A stretch of DNA of 64,000 nt from Rhizobium tropici CIAT 899 (GTDB lineage: Bacteria > Pseudomonadota > Alphaproteobacteria > Rhizobiales > Rhizobiaceae), in the NCBI RefSeq assembly GCF_000330885.1, contig NC_020059.1, forward strand, positions 547,001-611,000. The letters run 5' to 3'. The position numbers and the translations under genes were made by a program. This document shows, piece by piece, positions 25,797 to 35,330 of the stretch. Below the pieces are notes generated by a model that worked only from the letters and a program-made list of their open reading frames with translations, had not been told where the DNA came from and searched no databases. Within the stretch, counting starts at the first letter, position 1; each line of letters starts with the position of its first letter.

Positions 25797-27044
25797 GTGA
25801 GCGGATTAGAAACGGCCATCAGAAGCGCGTTGGATCGGTCTGATCGCGCCAATCCGGAAATCCGGGCTCGCATCTATCAGTCGGCACGGCAGGCGTTGGA
25901 AGCCGGTCTTCGCAAGCAGGACATTACCGATGTCAATGTCGTAGCCGCCCAGCGCCAGCGCCTGGAGGCGACGATCCGCGAGATCGAGGCCGAGGAGCGT
26001 GCGCACGCCGCGCAGGCGATGCCGGTTTCGCCGGAGCTCAGTACTCCCAATGTTTCGCCGTCCGCACCCCGGCCCGAAGCCGGGCAGTCTCCGCAGCGGC
26101 CGGAGCCGGTCATGAGCGTGCGTGGGGAAACGCGCGACCCGCCGATGTCGGCAAATGCCGCTGCACCGGTCGAACCGATGTCGGTCGAGCCTGGGGGGAG
26201 GGGGGATGATTTCGGCGATATGCGCGCCGGTCCCGCCGATCATCTCGGTGCTGACAGCGATGTAAGACCAACCGCCGCCGCCGCGCCGGCCGCACGGTCG
26301 ATGAATTTCAAGCCCGAGCGCGCCGCCGTGCGCCGCAAGCCCCGCAAGTTCTTTTCGCGCCTGCTGGTCTTCTGCATCCTGCTCGCCTTCCTCGGCGTCG
26401 GTGCCTGGTGGATCAAGACCTCGGGCGTGCTGATGTCCGCCTCCCAGAGGGATACGAGCGTGCCCAACCCGCCGGCACATGTCGATTCGCAGGATTTCAG
26501 CGGCAACAGCAATGATGAGGACACGTCGGATCAGGATGACAATAGCGGCCCGGTCAATCCGGGCCTTGCCACCATCGATCCGCAGAACAGCTTTTCCGCG
26601 GAATGGCTGGAGGTATTGAAGCCCACGGACGCGCCGAAGGTTACCACCAGCCCGCAATCGAAGGCCGAGAACGTATCGGAGAACGAAGGGCCGGCTGTGA
26701 GGCTGACCTCGCTCAGCAGCGGCCCGGACGGCAGCGGCTCGATCGAGGTGCCCGTCAATGTACTGCAGCAGATGGCCGGCAAGGCCTCGACGGTGGCGCT
26801 GACATTGCAGTCCACCTCGGATGCGCCGACGCAGATCACGGTGGAGTGCGATTTCGGTTCTCTCGGCCGTTGCGGCCGGCATCGTTTCACCGTCAGCCGA
26901 CAAAAGACGGATTCGCTGTTCCAGGTTAAGTTCGATCGCGCTATGGCGCCGACCAGTTCAGGGCGCCTGATCATCAATAGCGATGTCGATGGCAAGGCCC
27001 GCGGCGTCAATATCTACGCCATCCGCGTCCTGCCCGGGCAATAG
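25797..27044 (+). CDS. Single-pass membrane protein, unknown function
   Basis: 415 residues. Residues 1-80 form a charged helical N-terminus (SGLETAIRSALDRSDRANPE, then QRQRLEATIREIEAEERAHA) likely to be coiled coil. Residues 85-175 are Pro/Ala/Arg-rich and disordered, one membrane helix lies near 185-205 (LLVFCILLAFLGVGAWW), an Asp/Ser-rich linker follows (SNDEDTSDQDDNSG), and the last 140 residues form a folded domain with two cysteines (VECDFGSLGRCG). Start is GTG at 25797 with AAAGGA upstream; ATG two bases earlier gives an immediate stop. I know no function; similar proteins occur across rhizobia. Confidence 0.7.
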   Translation: MSGLETAIRSALDRSDRANPEIRARIYQSARQALEAGLRKQDITDVNVVAAQRQRLEATIREIEAEERAHAAQAMPVSPELSTPNVSPSAPRPEAGQSPQRPEPVMSVRGETRDPPMSANAAAPVEPMSVEPGGRGDDFGDMRAGPADHLGADSDVRPTAAAAPAARSMNFKPERAAVRRKPRKFFSRLLVFCILLAFLGVGAWWIKTSGVLMSASQRDTSVPNPPAHVDSQDFSGNSNDEDTSDQDDNSGPVNPGLATIDPQNSFSAEWLEVLKPTDAPKVTTSPQSKAENVSENEGPAVRLTSLSSGPDGSGSIEVPVNVLQQMAGKASTVALTLQSTSDAPTQITVECDFGSLGRCGRHRFTVSRQKTDSLFQVKFDRAMAPTSSGRLIINSDVDGKARGVNIYAIRVLPGQ

Positions 27045-27205
27045 AGCAGTTCCAGCAAAAGTGCGAAGCGGTTTTGCGTCTGGAACTGCGTAAAAACAAG
27101 AAGATAGAGCGTTTCCACTTTTCTTTGAATCGCGAAAACGCTCTATGCTCTTATTTCCCAACGCATTCCTGACGGAAAACCGCTTCGCACTTTTCCTGGA
27201 AGTGC
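27043..27205. repeat. RIME-like palindromic mosaic, copy B
   Basis: GCAGTTCCAG (27046-27055) pairs with CTGGAACTGC (27080-27089), enclosing GTGCGAAGCGG. AGAGCGTTT (27106-27114) pairs with AAACGCTCT (27136-27144). CCGCTTCGCACTTTT appears again near 27180 in inverted form. It fills the gap between convergent genes and belongs to a different subfamily from copies A and C. Confidence 0.65.
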
Positions 27206-27228
27206 TTTAGGCCCGGGCGTCGAACTCG

Positions 27229-28110
27229 TCAGGCGAGGATATCCGATCCCATCCCGAGGATGTTCTCGTCGACCTTGCCGATGGCTTCCTTGTCCTTGCC
27301 GTCATAATCGAGCGTCAGCAGAATGTGACGGATAAGGTTCAGGCGCGCGCGCCGCTTGTCGTTGGCGCGGAGGACGGTCCAGGGAGCGTGGTCCGTATGC
27401 GTATCCTTCAGCATGCGGTCGCGCTTTTCGCTGTAATCCTTCCATTTCGGCAGGGCGGCGATATCCATTGAGGAGAGCTTCCAGACGGCGCGTGGATCGT
27501 GGCGCCGGTCGTGGAAACGCTTCAGCTGCATCTCCCGGCCGATATCGAGATAGAATTTGAAGAAATGGATACCGTCCTGGACGATGAGCTTTTCCATCCT
27601 GGGCGCCTGCTTCAGGAACTGCTCGTATTGCTGCGGCGTGCAGAAGCCCATGACCGGCTCGACGCCGGCGCGGTTGTACCAGGAGCGGTCGAAGAGCACG
27701 AATTCGCCCGCCGTCGGAAATTGGGCGACATAGCGCTGGAAATACCATTGGCCGCTTTCGCGGTCGGTCGGCTTCGTCAGCGCCACCACGCGCGCCAGAC
27801 GAGGGTTCATATGGGCCGAGGTTGCGGCGATCGAGCCTCCCTTGCCGGCGGCATCGCGTCCCTCAAAGAGCGCCATCACCCGCTTGCCGGTCGCCTGCAG
27901 CCAGAACTGCACCTTGATGAGTTCGATCTGCAGCGTTTTCAGCTCATCGAGATACTCGTCTTCCTTCAGCTTCTTCTTGTAGGGATAACCGCCCGAGGTC
28001 AGCGCCTCGTCATCGATCCAGCTCGGAAGCACGGGGTCATCGACATCGAATATGCGCTTGATGCCGTGGATATCCAGCTCCACTGCCCGGCTCTCTGTCT
28101 TCTCCCCCAT
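27229..28110 (-). CDS. ppk2: Polyphosphate kinase 2 (PPK2)
   Basis: Transfers phosphate between polyphosphate and a nucleotide, usually making GTP or ATP from GDP or ADP. 293 residues from the ATG at 28110 (AGGAG 7 bases upstream; I drop an 18-residue extension). Walker [11 protein letters not shown] lies near 86-95, Walker [20 protein letters not shown] near 141-159, and the lid region [14 protein letters not shown] near 232-245. The single-domain length fits class I PPK2. It is divergent from the phoR-pst-phoB cluster, tying polyphosphate use to phosphate control. Confidence 0.92.
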   Translation of the reverse strand: MGEKTESRAVELDIHGIKRIFDVDDPVLPSWIDDEALTSGGYPYKKKLKEDEYLDELKTLQIELIKVQFWLQATGKRVMALFEGRDAAGKGGSIAATSAHMNPRLARVVALTKPTDRESGQWYFQRYVAQFPTAGEFVLFDRSWYNRAGVEPVMGFCTPQQYEQFLKQAPRMEKLIVQDGIHFFKFYLDIGREMQLKRFHDRRHDPRAVWKLSSMDIAALPKWKDYSEKRDRMLKDTHTDHAPWTVLRANDKRRARLNLIRHILLTLDYDGKDKEAIGKVDENILGMGSDILA

Positions 28111-28227
28111 ATGTCGGCTCCTCGGCTGTTTACATGGCGTTAACCCTGCCGCCGGAGGCGGCAAAAAAGCTTCGCAAGGAAACTGGCGCTTTTATTCAAT
28201 AGTTTCAAGCCCTTTGCCTCAGCCATC

Positions 28228-28259
28228 TTTTGCCGGCTACATTTATTTTTGCCGGTTAC
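28228..28259. repeat. 13-bp direct repeat upstream of phoR
   Basis: TTTTGCCGGCTAC (28228-28240) recurs as TTTTGCCGGTTAC (28247-28259), offset 19 bases with one mismatch, in the ppk2/phoR divergent region. It may be an operator. Confidence 0.35.
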
Positions 28260-28287
28260 TGGCTTCTGTGGATAGAGCCGAATACTT

Positions 28288-28305
28288 CTGTCATGAATCG
28301 CAGAT
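28288..28305 (+). promoter_or_regulatory. Possible PHO box upstream of phoR
   Basis: CTGTCAT (28288-28294), GAAT, then CGCAGAT (28299-28305). The first half-site is perfect, the second poor. It lies 49 bases before the phoR start, which fits PhoB autoregulation. Confidence 0.4.
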
Positions 28306-28353
28306 AAGACGCGGAATCCAGCGTTCCATGATGGCAGGCGAAGGACGGCGCAG

Positions 28354-29610
28354 TTGGAAGACGAATGGTCATTTGTCAGGAGGTTGGCAGTTCGGCTGCG
28401 GCAGGAGAGTGCTATCCTGGTTCTGGCGACGCTGATTGCCGCGCTCGCCCTCGTCGAAGGCATCAACACCGGCGCCGTATTCTGGATCTGGGCGATCGTC
28501 ATGATCGTCACGCTCATTCGTCCGCCGCTGGTCGAGCGAGTGGAGGTGCCGTCACAAGCCGAAGCTGCGCCTGCCGATGCGCAAATCCTGTTGCGCACCG
28601 CCTTCGCGGGAGTGGCGGCACTCGATATGCCGGTACTGATCATCGACCGCGAGGCGTCGGTGCTGGTGCAGAACATGGCCGTCGAAAAAGCCTTCGGTGC
28701 CTTTCCGATCGGCGCACATATTTCCTCCAAGCTGCGCTCGCCGGGTCTGCTCGACATGGTGCGCGAGACCATCGCCACCAATACGCCGAACCAGATCGAG
28801 CATTCCGAGCGCCTGCCATCGGAGCGGGTCTATGTCGTGCGCATCGCGCCGATCGATCTGCCTGAGATCGACAGGCAGGAAGATGCGCTCTTCCTGCTCT
28901 CGTTCCGCGACATATCGGAGTTGCGCCACATCGATCGCATGCGTTCGGACTTCGTCGCCAATGCCAGCCATGAATTGCGCACGCCCCTGGCATCGCTGCG
29001 CGGCTTCATCGAGACGATCCAAGGCCCCGCCAAAACCGATCCGAAAGCGCAGCAGCGTTTCCTCGGCATCATGTTCGATCAGACGACCCGCATGAGCAGG
29101 CTGGTGGACGATCTTCTGTCGCTGTCGCGCCTGGAGTTGAAGTCGCATATCGCGCCGGATCAGAAGGTGGATCTCGTCCCCTTGCTCGGCCATGTGCGTG
29201 ACTCCCTCCTGCCGCTTGCGGGGGATCTCGACGTGACCATCAATCTGCATTTGCCGGTGGGCAAGGTGGAGGTATTGGGGGATAGAGACGAGCTGGTGCA
29301 GGTCTTCGAGAACCTGATCGAGAACGCCTGCAAATACGGCCAGGAAGGCAAGTCGGTGGAGGTTTCGCTACTCAGCGGTGCCGGCCAGGCCGTTGAAGTG
29401 GTCGTCTCGGACAAGGGGCCGGGCATACCCGCAGAACATGTGCCGCGCCTGACCGAGCGCTTCTATCGCGTTAACGTTGAGGACAGCCGGTCCAAGAAGG
29501 GGACCGGTCTCGGGCTTGCCATCGTCAAGCATATCCTGACCCGCCACCGTGCCAGGCTGATCGTAAAGTCGGAAGTCGGAAAAGGAACCGATTTTACGGT
29601 TCGCTTCTGA
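28354..29610 (+). CDS. phoR: Phosphate regulon sensor histidine kinase PhoR
   Basis: Membrane kinase that phosphorylates PhoB when phosphate is scarce. 418 residues: two hydrophobic segments near 20-55, a PAS-like region near 75-180, HisKA with the phospho-accepting His in NASHELRTPLASLRG near 204-218, and the ATPase domain with N box LIENACKYG, G1 DKGPGIPAE and G2 KGTGLGLAI between 320 and 400. Start is TTG at 28354 with AAGGA upstream; nearby ATGs (28328, 28331) are out of frame. It leads the pst cluster and is separated from pstS by 183 bases containing a PHO box. Confidence 0.9.
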   Translation: MEDEWSFVRRLAVRLRQESAILVLATLIAALALVEGINTGAVFWIWAIVMIVTLIRPPLVERVEVPSQAEAAPADAQILLRTAFAGVAALDMPVLIIDREASVLVQNMAVEKAFGAFPIGAHISSKLRSPGLLDMVRETIATNTPNQIEHSERLPSERVYVVRIAPIDLPEIDRQEDALFLLSFRDISELRHIDRMRSDFVANASHELRTPLASLRGFIETIQGPAKTDPKAQQRFLGIMFDQTTRMSRLVDDLLSLSRLELKSHIAPDQKVDLVPLLGHVRDSLLPLAGDLDVTINLHLPVGKVEVLGDRDELVQVFENLIENACKYGQEGKSVEVSLLSGAGQAVEVVVSDKGPGIPAEHVPRLTERFYRVNVEDSRSKKGTGLGLAIVKHILTRHRARLIVKSEVGKGTDFTVRF

Positions 29611-29669
29611 CAAGTTCCTCGCATCCTCATTCGGATGGCGATTTACACAAACAATATCAGATACATAAT

Positions 29670-29698
29670 CTGTCATAATTGTTTCACTCGCCTGACAT
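29670..29698 (+). promoter_or_regulatory. PHO box of the pst operon, three half-sites
   Basis: CTGTCAT (29670-29676), AATT, GTTTCAC (29681-29687), TCGC, CTGACAT (29692-29698). Half-sites recur every 11 bases, the PhoB spacing. The position about 100 bases before pstS suits activation under phosphate limitation. Confidence 0.75.
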
Positions 29699-29793
29699 AA
29701 AAGGGCGGTGTTTTCGCCAGTAAGAATGGACTGCTGAAAAAGTGGATGTGCCTCCACCTCGGCGCTCTTCAAAGCTCATCAGGGGGATTCGTT

Positions 29794-30828
29794 GTGAATG
29801 CTTTGAAAATGTCCGTTCTTGCGCTGGTTGCATCGGTTGCCCTTGGCGGCATTGCAACCGCCCGCGATCAAATTCAGATCGCCGGCTCATCGACCGTATT
29901 TCCATATGCCAAGATCGTTGCCGAAACCTTCGGCGAGACCTTTACCGATTTCAAGACTCCTGTGGTCGAGTCCGGCGGCTCCGGAGCTGGCCTGAAGGAA
30001 TTCTGCAAGGGTGTCGGTACGGATTCCATCGACATCGCCAATTCGTCGCGCCCGATCAAGGACAGCGAAGTCCAAGCCTGCAAGGCCGCCGGCGTCACCG
30101 ATATCCAGCAGATCAAGATCGGCTATGACGGCATCGTCTTTGCCTTCGACAAGAGCAATCCAGACATCAGGTTCGAGCCCGTCGATCTCTATAAGGCGAT
30201 TGCCGCCGAAGTGGTCGTCGATGGCAAGCTCGTCACCAACCCCTACAAGAAGTGGTCTGAAATCAATCCATCGCTGCCGGATTTTGAAATCGCTACCTAT
30301 ATTCCGGGTGAGAAGCACGGCACGCGCGAAGTCTTCGAAGAGAAGGTGCTTACCGCCGGCTGCAAGGCTTCAGGCGCAGCGGATGTGATCAAGGCTGCAG
30401 TTTCGGATGCCGCTCAGCAGGCGAAAAAATGCGTTGCGGTGCGCAAGGATGGCGCCGCCGTCGATATAGACGGCGACTATCCCGAGACGCTGGCCCGCAT
30501 CAATGCCAACAAGCACGGCATCGGTGTGTTCGGCTTGTATTTCTTCCAGAACAACGCCGACAAGCTGAAGGTTGCCACCGTCAGCGGCATCGTGCCCTCG
30601 GGTCAGACGATTGCCGATGGCACCTATCCGGTATCGCGGCCGCTGTTCTTCTACGTCAAGAAGGCCCATCTGGGTGTCATCCCGGGGCTCAAGGAATATG
30701 TCGATTTCTTCACGAGCGATCAGATGATCGGACCGGACGGCCCGCTGGCGGAATATGGCCTCGTGCCGGCGCCGGATGCTGAGCGCGACCAGATCCGTAA
30801 GGATGTCGCGGTCGGGAAGATCATGTGA
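29794..30828 (+). CDS. pstS: Phosphate ABC transporter, binding protein PstS
   Basis: High-affinity periplasmic phosphate receptor, 344 residues. Start is GTG at 29794 (MNALKMSVLALVASV) with AGGGGG about 8 bases upstream; a longer in-frame reading from 29746 would bury the signal peptide. The signal is cut near residue 23 (GIATA-RD). The phosphate-binding loops are visible: IAGSSTVFPYAK near 28-39, ESGGSGAGLKEFC near 60-72 and the EKHGTREVFEE region near 170-180. First gene of pstSCAB-phoU-phoB and preceded by a PHO box. Confidence 0.93.
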   Translation: MNALKMSVLALVASVALGGIATARDQIQIAGSSTVFPYAKIVAETFGETFTDFKTPVVESGGSGAGLKEFCKGVGTDSIDIANSSRPIKDSEVQACKAAGVTDIQQIKIGYDGIVFAFDKSNPDIRFEPVDLYKAIAAEVVVDGKLVTNPYKKWSEINPSLPDFEIATYIPGEKHGTREVFEEKVLTAGCKASGAADVIKAAVSDAAQQAKKCVAVRKDGAAVDIDGDYPETLARINANKHGIGVFGLYFFQNNADKLKVATVSGIVPSGQTIADGTYPVSRPLFFYVKKAHLGVIPGLKEYVDFFTSDQMIGPDGPLAEYGLVPAPDAERDQIRKDVAVGKIM

Positions 30829-30890
30829 ATGCTGAAGGGTCAGGCACCGGTGCGGCTTTCCGCTGTACCGGCGTTCGCCGGGGAATGGGA

Positions 30891-32372
30891 ATGAGTGTAT
30901 CGCTGCTGCTGCTCTGCTTGTCGGTCTTCGGCGCCTCCGCTTTCGTGCTGGGGCGGGTGAGGGCGGCTGCGCTGTCGGGTGGCAGGTCCTCGTCCATGCA
31001 TTCCCGGCTCGGCTATCACGGTGCCTATGCCGCTATCTGGGCGGTGCTTCCGCCCTTAGCGCTCGTCTGCGTCTGGCTGATTGCCGGCCCCATCGTCATC
31101 GACCGCCTGGTAACGAAATCTTTCCCGGAGGAGGTTCAGTCTCTTCCACCGGCCGAACTCAATCTCAGCTACGGCATGGTGCGCAGCATCGCCCGCGGCA
31201 TGCGCATGCTCGATAGCCAGGAGCTCGCCGATGTCGATGGAGGCAAGACCGATCTTCAGTTGCTGCTGGCGCAGAAGGGCGTTCCGCTCGCCGTTCGCCC
31301 CACGGGCTACATGATCGACGCCGCCAACAAATATAATGGCATGCGCGAAGTGAGCCGCATGGTCATGTCGGCGGCGGCGATCGTCCTATCGCTGCTTTGC
31401 GCAGCCCATGGCCTTCGCGCCATCGCCCCACGTTTTCGCGCCCGCAATCGGGTCGAGCAGGTCATTCTCGGAGCGCTGATCGTCGCTTCCTCCATCGCGG
31501 TGCTGACGACGGTTGGCATCGTCGTTTCCATGCTTTCCGAAGCGGCGCGTTTCTTCAGCATGGTGCCGGCCGGCGAGTTCTTCTTCGGCACGGTCTGGGA
31601 CCCGCGCTTCACCGGCGCCGGCACGCAGACTTCAGGCACCTTCGGCTTGATCCCGCTGCTGGCGGGCACGATCTATATCGGGCTCGTCGCCATGCTGTTT
31701 GCTGTGCCCATCGGCCTGTTCGCGGCGATCTACATGGCCGAATATGCCTCGGCCCGCGTCCGCTCCGTCGCCAAGCCGATGCTGGAGGTCCTGGCCGGCA
31801 TTCCAACGATCGTCTACGGCTTCTTCGCGGTCATCACCGTCGGCCCCTTTCTGCGCGATATCTCAGCCGAGATCGATGGCTTGGTGACGGGCAACTATAA
31901 AAGCTTTATCGAAGCGCAGAGCGTTCTGACGGCCGGCTTCGTCATGGGCGTGATGCTCATCCCTTACGTTTCCTCGCTGTCGGACGATATCATCATGGCC
32001 GTGCCGCGCTCGCTGCGCGACGGCTCGCTTGGCCTCGGCGCCACGCGGTCGGAAACGGTCAAGCGTGTTCTGCTGCCGGCCGCCCTTCCGGGCATCGTCG
32101 GCGCGCTTTTGATGACCGCGTCGCGGGCGATCGGCGAAACCATGATCGTGGTGCTGGCCGCCGGCGTGGCCGCGCGCATGCAACTCGATCCGTTCGAGCC
32201 GATGACGACGGTCACAGTAAAGATCGTCAACCAGCTGACCGGCGATCTGGAATTCACTTCGCCGCAGACGCTCGTCGCTTTCGCTCTCGGGATCACGTTG
32301 TTCTTCCTGACGCTGTGCCTCAACGTCTATGCGCTCTACATCGTCCGTCGATATAGGGAGCAATACGAATGA
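30891..32372 (+). CDS. pstC: Phosphate ABC transporter, permease PstC
   Basis: Inner-membrane permease, 493 residues from ATG 30891 (MSVSLLLLCLSVFGA; CGGGGAATGGGA before it). An in-frame GTG at 30825 overlapping the pstS stop would add 22 residues without family character. It carries the long rhizobial N-terminal half, with a periplasmic loop of about 150 residues, then the permease domain with six helices (about 225-490). The EAA-type loop VPRSLRDGSLGLGATRSET is near 370-388. Its stop overlaps pstA by ATGA. Confidence 0.9.
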   Translation: MSVSLLLLCLSVFGASAFVLGRVRAAALSGGRSSSMHSRLGYHGAYAAIWAVLPPLALVCVWLIAGPIVIDRLVTKSFPEEVQSLPPAELNLSYGMVRSIARGMRMLDSQELADVDGGKTDLQLLLAQKGVPLAVRPTGYMIDAANKYNGMREVSRMVMSAAAIVLSLLCAAHGLRAIAPRFRARNRVEQVILGALIVASSIAVLTTVGIVVSMLSEAARFFSMVPAGEFFFGTVWDPRFTGAGTQTSGTFGLIPLLAGTIYIGLVAMLFAVPIGLFAAIYMAEYASARVRSVAKPMLEVLAGIPTIVYGFFAVITVGPFLRDISAEIDGLVTGNYKSFIEAQSVLTAGFVMGVMLIPYVSSLSDDIIMAVPRSLRDGSLGLGATRSETVKRVLLPAALPGIVGALLMTASRAIGETMIVVLAAGVAARMQLDPFEPMTTVTVKIVNQLTGDLEFTSPQTLVAFALGITLFFLTLCLNVYALYIVRRYREQYE

Positions 32373-33703
32373 GCGACGTCGTATCCTCCTCTCAGTTCAA
32401 CATGCCGCGCGGGTTGACGCCGGGTGCATCCGTGCGCCGCGATATCGGCATCAGGCGACGCTACGCCGCCGAGCGCCGCTTCCGCGCCTATGGGATTACC
32501 GCCGTCATCTTCGGTCTCGTCTTCCTTATCATCCTGGTCTCGACCGTGGTCCGCACCGGCTATACCGCCTTCGTTCAGACCTCGATCACCCTGCCGATCG
32601 AATTCTCCGAGAAGGTGATCGACCCCGCAGCCAAGCGCGCCACCGATCCGAAGGTTCTGATCGCTGCCAACTACCCGGTACTGGTGCGCGACGCGCTGGT
32701 GAAAGCCTTGAGCATCGATCCCGCCAATCGCGCGCTCGTTCGTGCGGCGACGGCGATGGTGTCGGACAGTGCCAGGATCGCGCTGCGCGATAGGGTCATC
32801 GCCAATCCCTCGATCATAGGGACGACGCAGAACGTCACCTTCCTTGCCAGTTCCAATATCGATTCAGCCAACAAGGGCCAGATCGATCTGACTGTCGATG
32901 AGAAGGATCGTAAGATATCCGACCGCCAGGTCACCTGGATGAAGCAACTCAGCGAAAGCGGTGCGCTCTACAAGGCCTTCAACAGCGGTCTCTTCCTGTC
33001 GGGCAACTCGAGCCGGCCCGAAGCCGCCGGGCTCGGCGTCGCTCTGATCGGCTCGTTCTACCTGATGCTGACCGTTCTCGTCCTTGCCTTGCCGGTCGGC
33101 GTCGCCGCCTCGATCTATCTGGAGGAGTTCGCACCGAAGAACCGGCTGACGGATTTGATCGAGGTCAACATCAACAATCTCGCGGCTGTCCCATCGATCG
33201 TCTACGGCCTGCTGGGTCTCTCGGTCTTCATCAACATGATGGGACTGCCGCGCTCGGCCTCGCTGGTCGGCGGTCTCGTGCTGAGCCTGATGACGCTGCC
33301 GATGATCATTATCGCCACACGCTCGGCGCTGCGGGCCGTGCCGCCGTCGATCCGCAGCGCGGCGCTCGGTCTTGGTGCATCGCGCATGCAGATGGTCTTC
33401 CATCACGTCCTGCCGCTTGCGATGCCCGGCATTCTGACGGGCACGATCCTCGGGCTTGCGCACGCGCTTGGCGAGACTGCGCCGCTGCTTCTGATCGGCA
33501 TGGTCGCCTTCGTCGCCAACTATCCGGCATCGCCGCTCGATCCTTCGACGGCGCTGCCGGTGCAGATCTACATGTGGGCGAGCGAAGCCGAGCGGGCCTT
33601 TGTCGAAAGGACGTCCGGCGCCATCATCGTGCTTCTCTTCTTCCTCGTCGCGATGAACATCGGCGCCATCCTGCTGCGGCGCCGCTTTGAGCGGCGCTGG
33701 TAA
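32369..33703 (+). CDS. pstA: Phosphate ABC transporter, permease PstA
   Basis: Second membrane subunit, 444 residues. A helix near 45-70 (AVIFGLVFLIILVSTVV) is followed by a large periplasmic segment of about 130 residues, then the conserved permease domain from about 220. The coupling loop VPPSIRSAALGLGASRMQM near 326-344 mirrors that in PstC. The enlarged periplasmic region is usual in alphaproteobacterial PstA. Four-base overlap with pstC, and 15 bases to pstB. Confidence 0.92.
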   Translation: MSDVVSSSQFNMPRGLTPGASVRRDIGIRRRYAAERRFRAYGITAVIFGLVFLIILVSTVVRTGYTAFVQTSITLPIEFSEKVIDPAAKRATDPKVLIAANYPVLVRDALVKALSIDPANRALVRAATAMVSDSARIALRDRVIANPSIIGTTQNVTFLASSNIDSANKGQIDLTVDEKDRKISDRQVTWMKQLSESGALYKAFNSGLFLSGNSSRPEAAGLGVALIGSFYLMLTVLVLALPVGVAASIYLEEFAPKNRLTDLIEVNINNLAAVPSIVYGLLGLSVFINMMGLPRSASLVGGLVLSLMTLPMIIIATRSALRAVPPSIRSAALGLGASRMQMVFHHVLPLAMPGILTGTILGLAHALGETAPLLLIGMVAFVANYPASPLDPSTALPVQIYMWASEAERAFVERTSGAIIVLLFFLVAMNIGAILLRRRFERRW

Positions 33704-33718
33704 GGGAGGGCGCACGAA

Positions 33719-34534
33719 ATGAACATGATGACGGAAGCCGCCAGCGAAAAAGCATTGTCCAGGAAGATGACGACGATCCCCTACAAGATGATCGGCCAGG
33801 ACGTTTCTGTGTTCTACGGCGACAAGCGGGCGCTCTTCGGCGTCAATCTGAAGATCCGCACCAATACGGTCACGGCTTTGATCGGCCCTTCCGGTTGCGG
33901 CAAGTCCACCTTCCTGCGCTGCCTCAACCGCATGAACGATACGATCGAGACCTGCCGGGTCACCGGCAAGATCACGCTCGACGATCAGGATGTCTACGAC
34001 GACAGCATCGACGTGGTGGAACTGCGCGCCCGCGTCGGCATGGTCTTTCAGAAGCCCAACCCATTTCCGAAGTCCATCTATGAGAACGTCGCCTACGGCC
34101 CGCGCATCCATGGCCTGCATCGCTCAAAGGCCGATCTCGAGCATATCGTCGAGACCAGCCTGCAGAAGGCCGGTCTCTGGGGCGAGGTCAAGGATCGGCT
34201 CCATGATGCCGGCACGAGCCTGTCCGGCGGCCAGCAGCAGCGTCTGTGCATCGCCCGCGCCGTCGCGGTCAGCCCGGAGGTCATCCTGATGGACGAGCCA
34301 TGCTCGGCGCTTGATCCGATAGCGACCGCCAAGGTCGAGGATCTCATCCACGAGCTTCGGGAAAACTTCACCATCGTCATCGTGACGCATTCCATGCAGC
34401 AGGCAGCCCGCGTCTCGCAGCGTACCGCAATGTTCCATCTCGGCCACCTGGTCGAGGAGAACGACACCGATAAGATGTTCACCAATCCCGACGATTTCCG
34501 CACGCAGGATTACATCATGGGCCGTTTTGGTTGA
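33719..34534 (+). CDS. pstB: Phosphate ABC transporter, ATP-binding protein PstB
   Basis: 271-residue ATPase. Walker [10 protein letters not shown] lies near 57-65, followed by the PstB-typical [12 protein letters not shown]. The signature [14 protein letters not shown] is near 168-181, Walker [14 protein letters not shown] near 190-202 (the Cys in EPCSALDP is diagnostic of PstB), and [12 protein letters not shown] near 223. An N-terminal extension of about 20 residues is common in rhizobia. GGGAGGGCGCACGAA precedes the ATG. Confidence 0.95.
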   Translation: MNMMTEAASEKALSRKMTTIPYKMIGQDVSVFYGDKRALFGVNLKIRTNTVTALIGPSGCGKSTFLRCLNRMNDTIETCRVTGKITLDDQDVYDDSIDVVELRARVGMVFQKPNPFPKSIYENVAYGPRIHGLHRSKADLEHIVETSLQKAGLWGEVKDRLHDAGTSLSGGQQQRLCIARAVAVSPEVILMDEPCSALDPIATAKVEDLIHELRENFTIVIVTHSMQQAARVSQRTAMFHLGHLVEENDTDKMFTNPDDFRTQDYIMGRFG

Positions 34535-34585
34535 TGATGGCAGGCGCGCGGCTCATTTCACACAGTTCACCTTGAGGATAGAAAA

Positions 34586-35299
34586 ATGGTCTCCACTCAC
34601 ATTCTCTCTGCCTACGACGAAGACCTGAAGTTCCTGACGCGCCGCATTGCTGAAATGGGCGGCCTGGCAGAGCAGATGGTTAGCGACAGCGTACGCGCCT
34701 TGGTCAACAGCGACGCTGCCCTGGCCCAGAAGGTCATCTCCGACGACGTCGTTCTCGACCATGCCGAGCGCGAAGTCGGAGACAAGGCGATCGTCACCAT
34801 CGCCCGCCGTCAGCCGATGGCGGCGGACCTGCGTGAAATCATGGGCTCGATCCGCATCGCATCCGATCTCGAGCGCGTCGGCGATCTCGGCAAGAACACT
34901 GCAAAGCGCGTCATCGCCGTCCAGGGCACCGGTGTCCCGCGCCGCCTCGCCCGCGGCATCGAGCATCTCTCCGAACTGGCGCTGAGCCAGCTCAAGGAAG
35001 TTCTGGATGTCTACGCGACCCGCTCGCCGGACAAAGCCGTATCGATCCGCGAACGCGACGAGGAAATCGACGCCATGTACACCTCGCTCTTTCGCGAGAT
35101 GCTGACCTACATGATGGAAGATCCGCGCAACATCACCACCTGCACGCATCTTCTTTTCTGCGCCAAGAACATCGAGCGCATCGGCGACCATGCCACCAAC
35201 ATCGCCGAGACGATCTATTACATGGCGACGGGCGCGCAGCCGGAAGGCGAGCGCCCGAAGGACGATACCGCCAATACCGTCGGCGCAGTGACGGAATAA
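34586..35299 (+). CDS. phoU: Phosphate signalling protein PhoU
   Basis: 237 residues, all alpha-helical, two PhoU three-helix repeats (about 15-105 and 120-215). Each repeat contains the acidic metal-cluster motif: IASDLERVGDLGKNTAK near 92-108 and NIERIGDHATNIAETIYY near 195-212. PhoU links Pst to PhoR and holds the Pho regulon off when phosphate is ample. Lies between pstB and phoB in the operon, 51 bases after pstB with TTGAGGAT as ribosome site. Confidence 0.95.
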   Translation: MVSTHILSAYDEDLKFLTRRIAEMGGLAEQMVSDSVRALVNSDAALAQKVISDDVVLDHAEREVGDKAIVTIARRQPMAADLREIMGSIRIASDLERVGDLGKNTAKRVIAVQGTGVPRRLARGIEHLSELALSQLKEVLDVYATRSPDKAVSIRERDEEIDAMYTSLFREMLTYMMEDPRNITTCTHLLFCAKNIERIGDHATNIAETIYYMATGAQPEGERPKDDTANTVGAVTE

Positions 35300-35330
35300 T
35301 CTGGAAGCGAAGAAAGGAGACCATAGGCGC

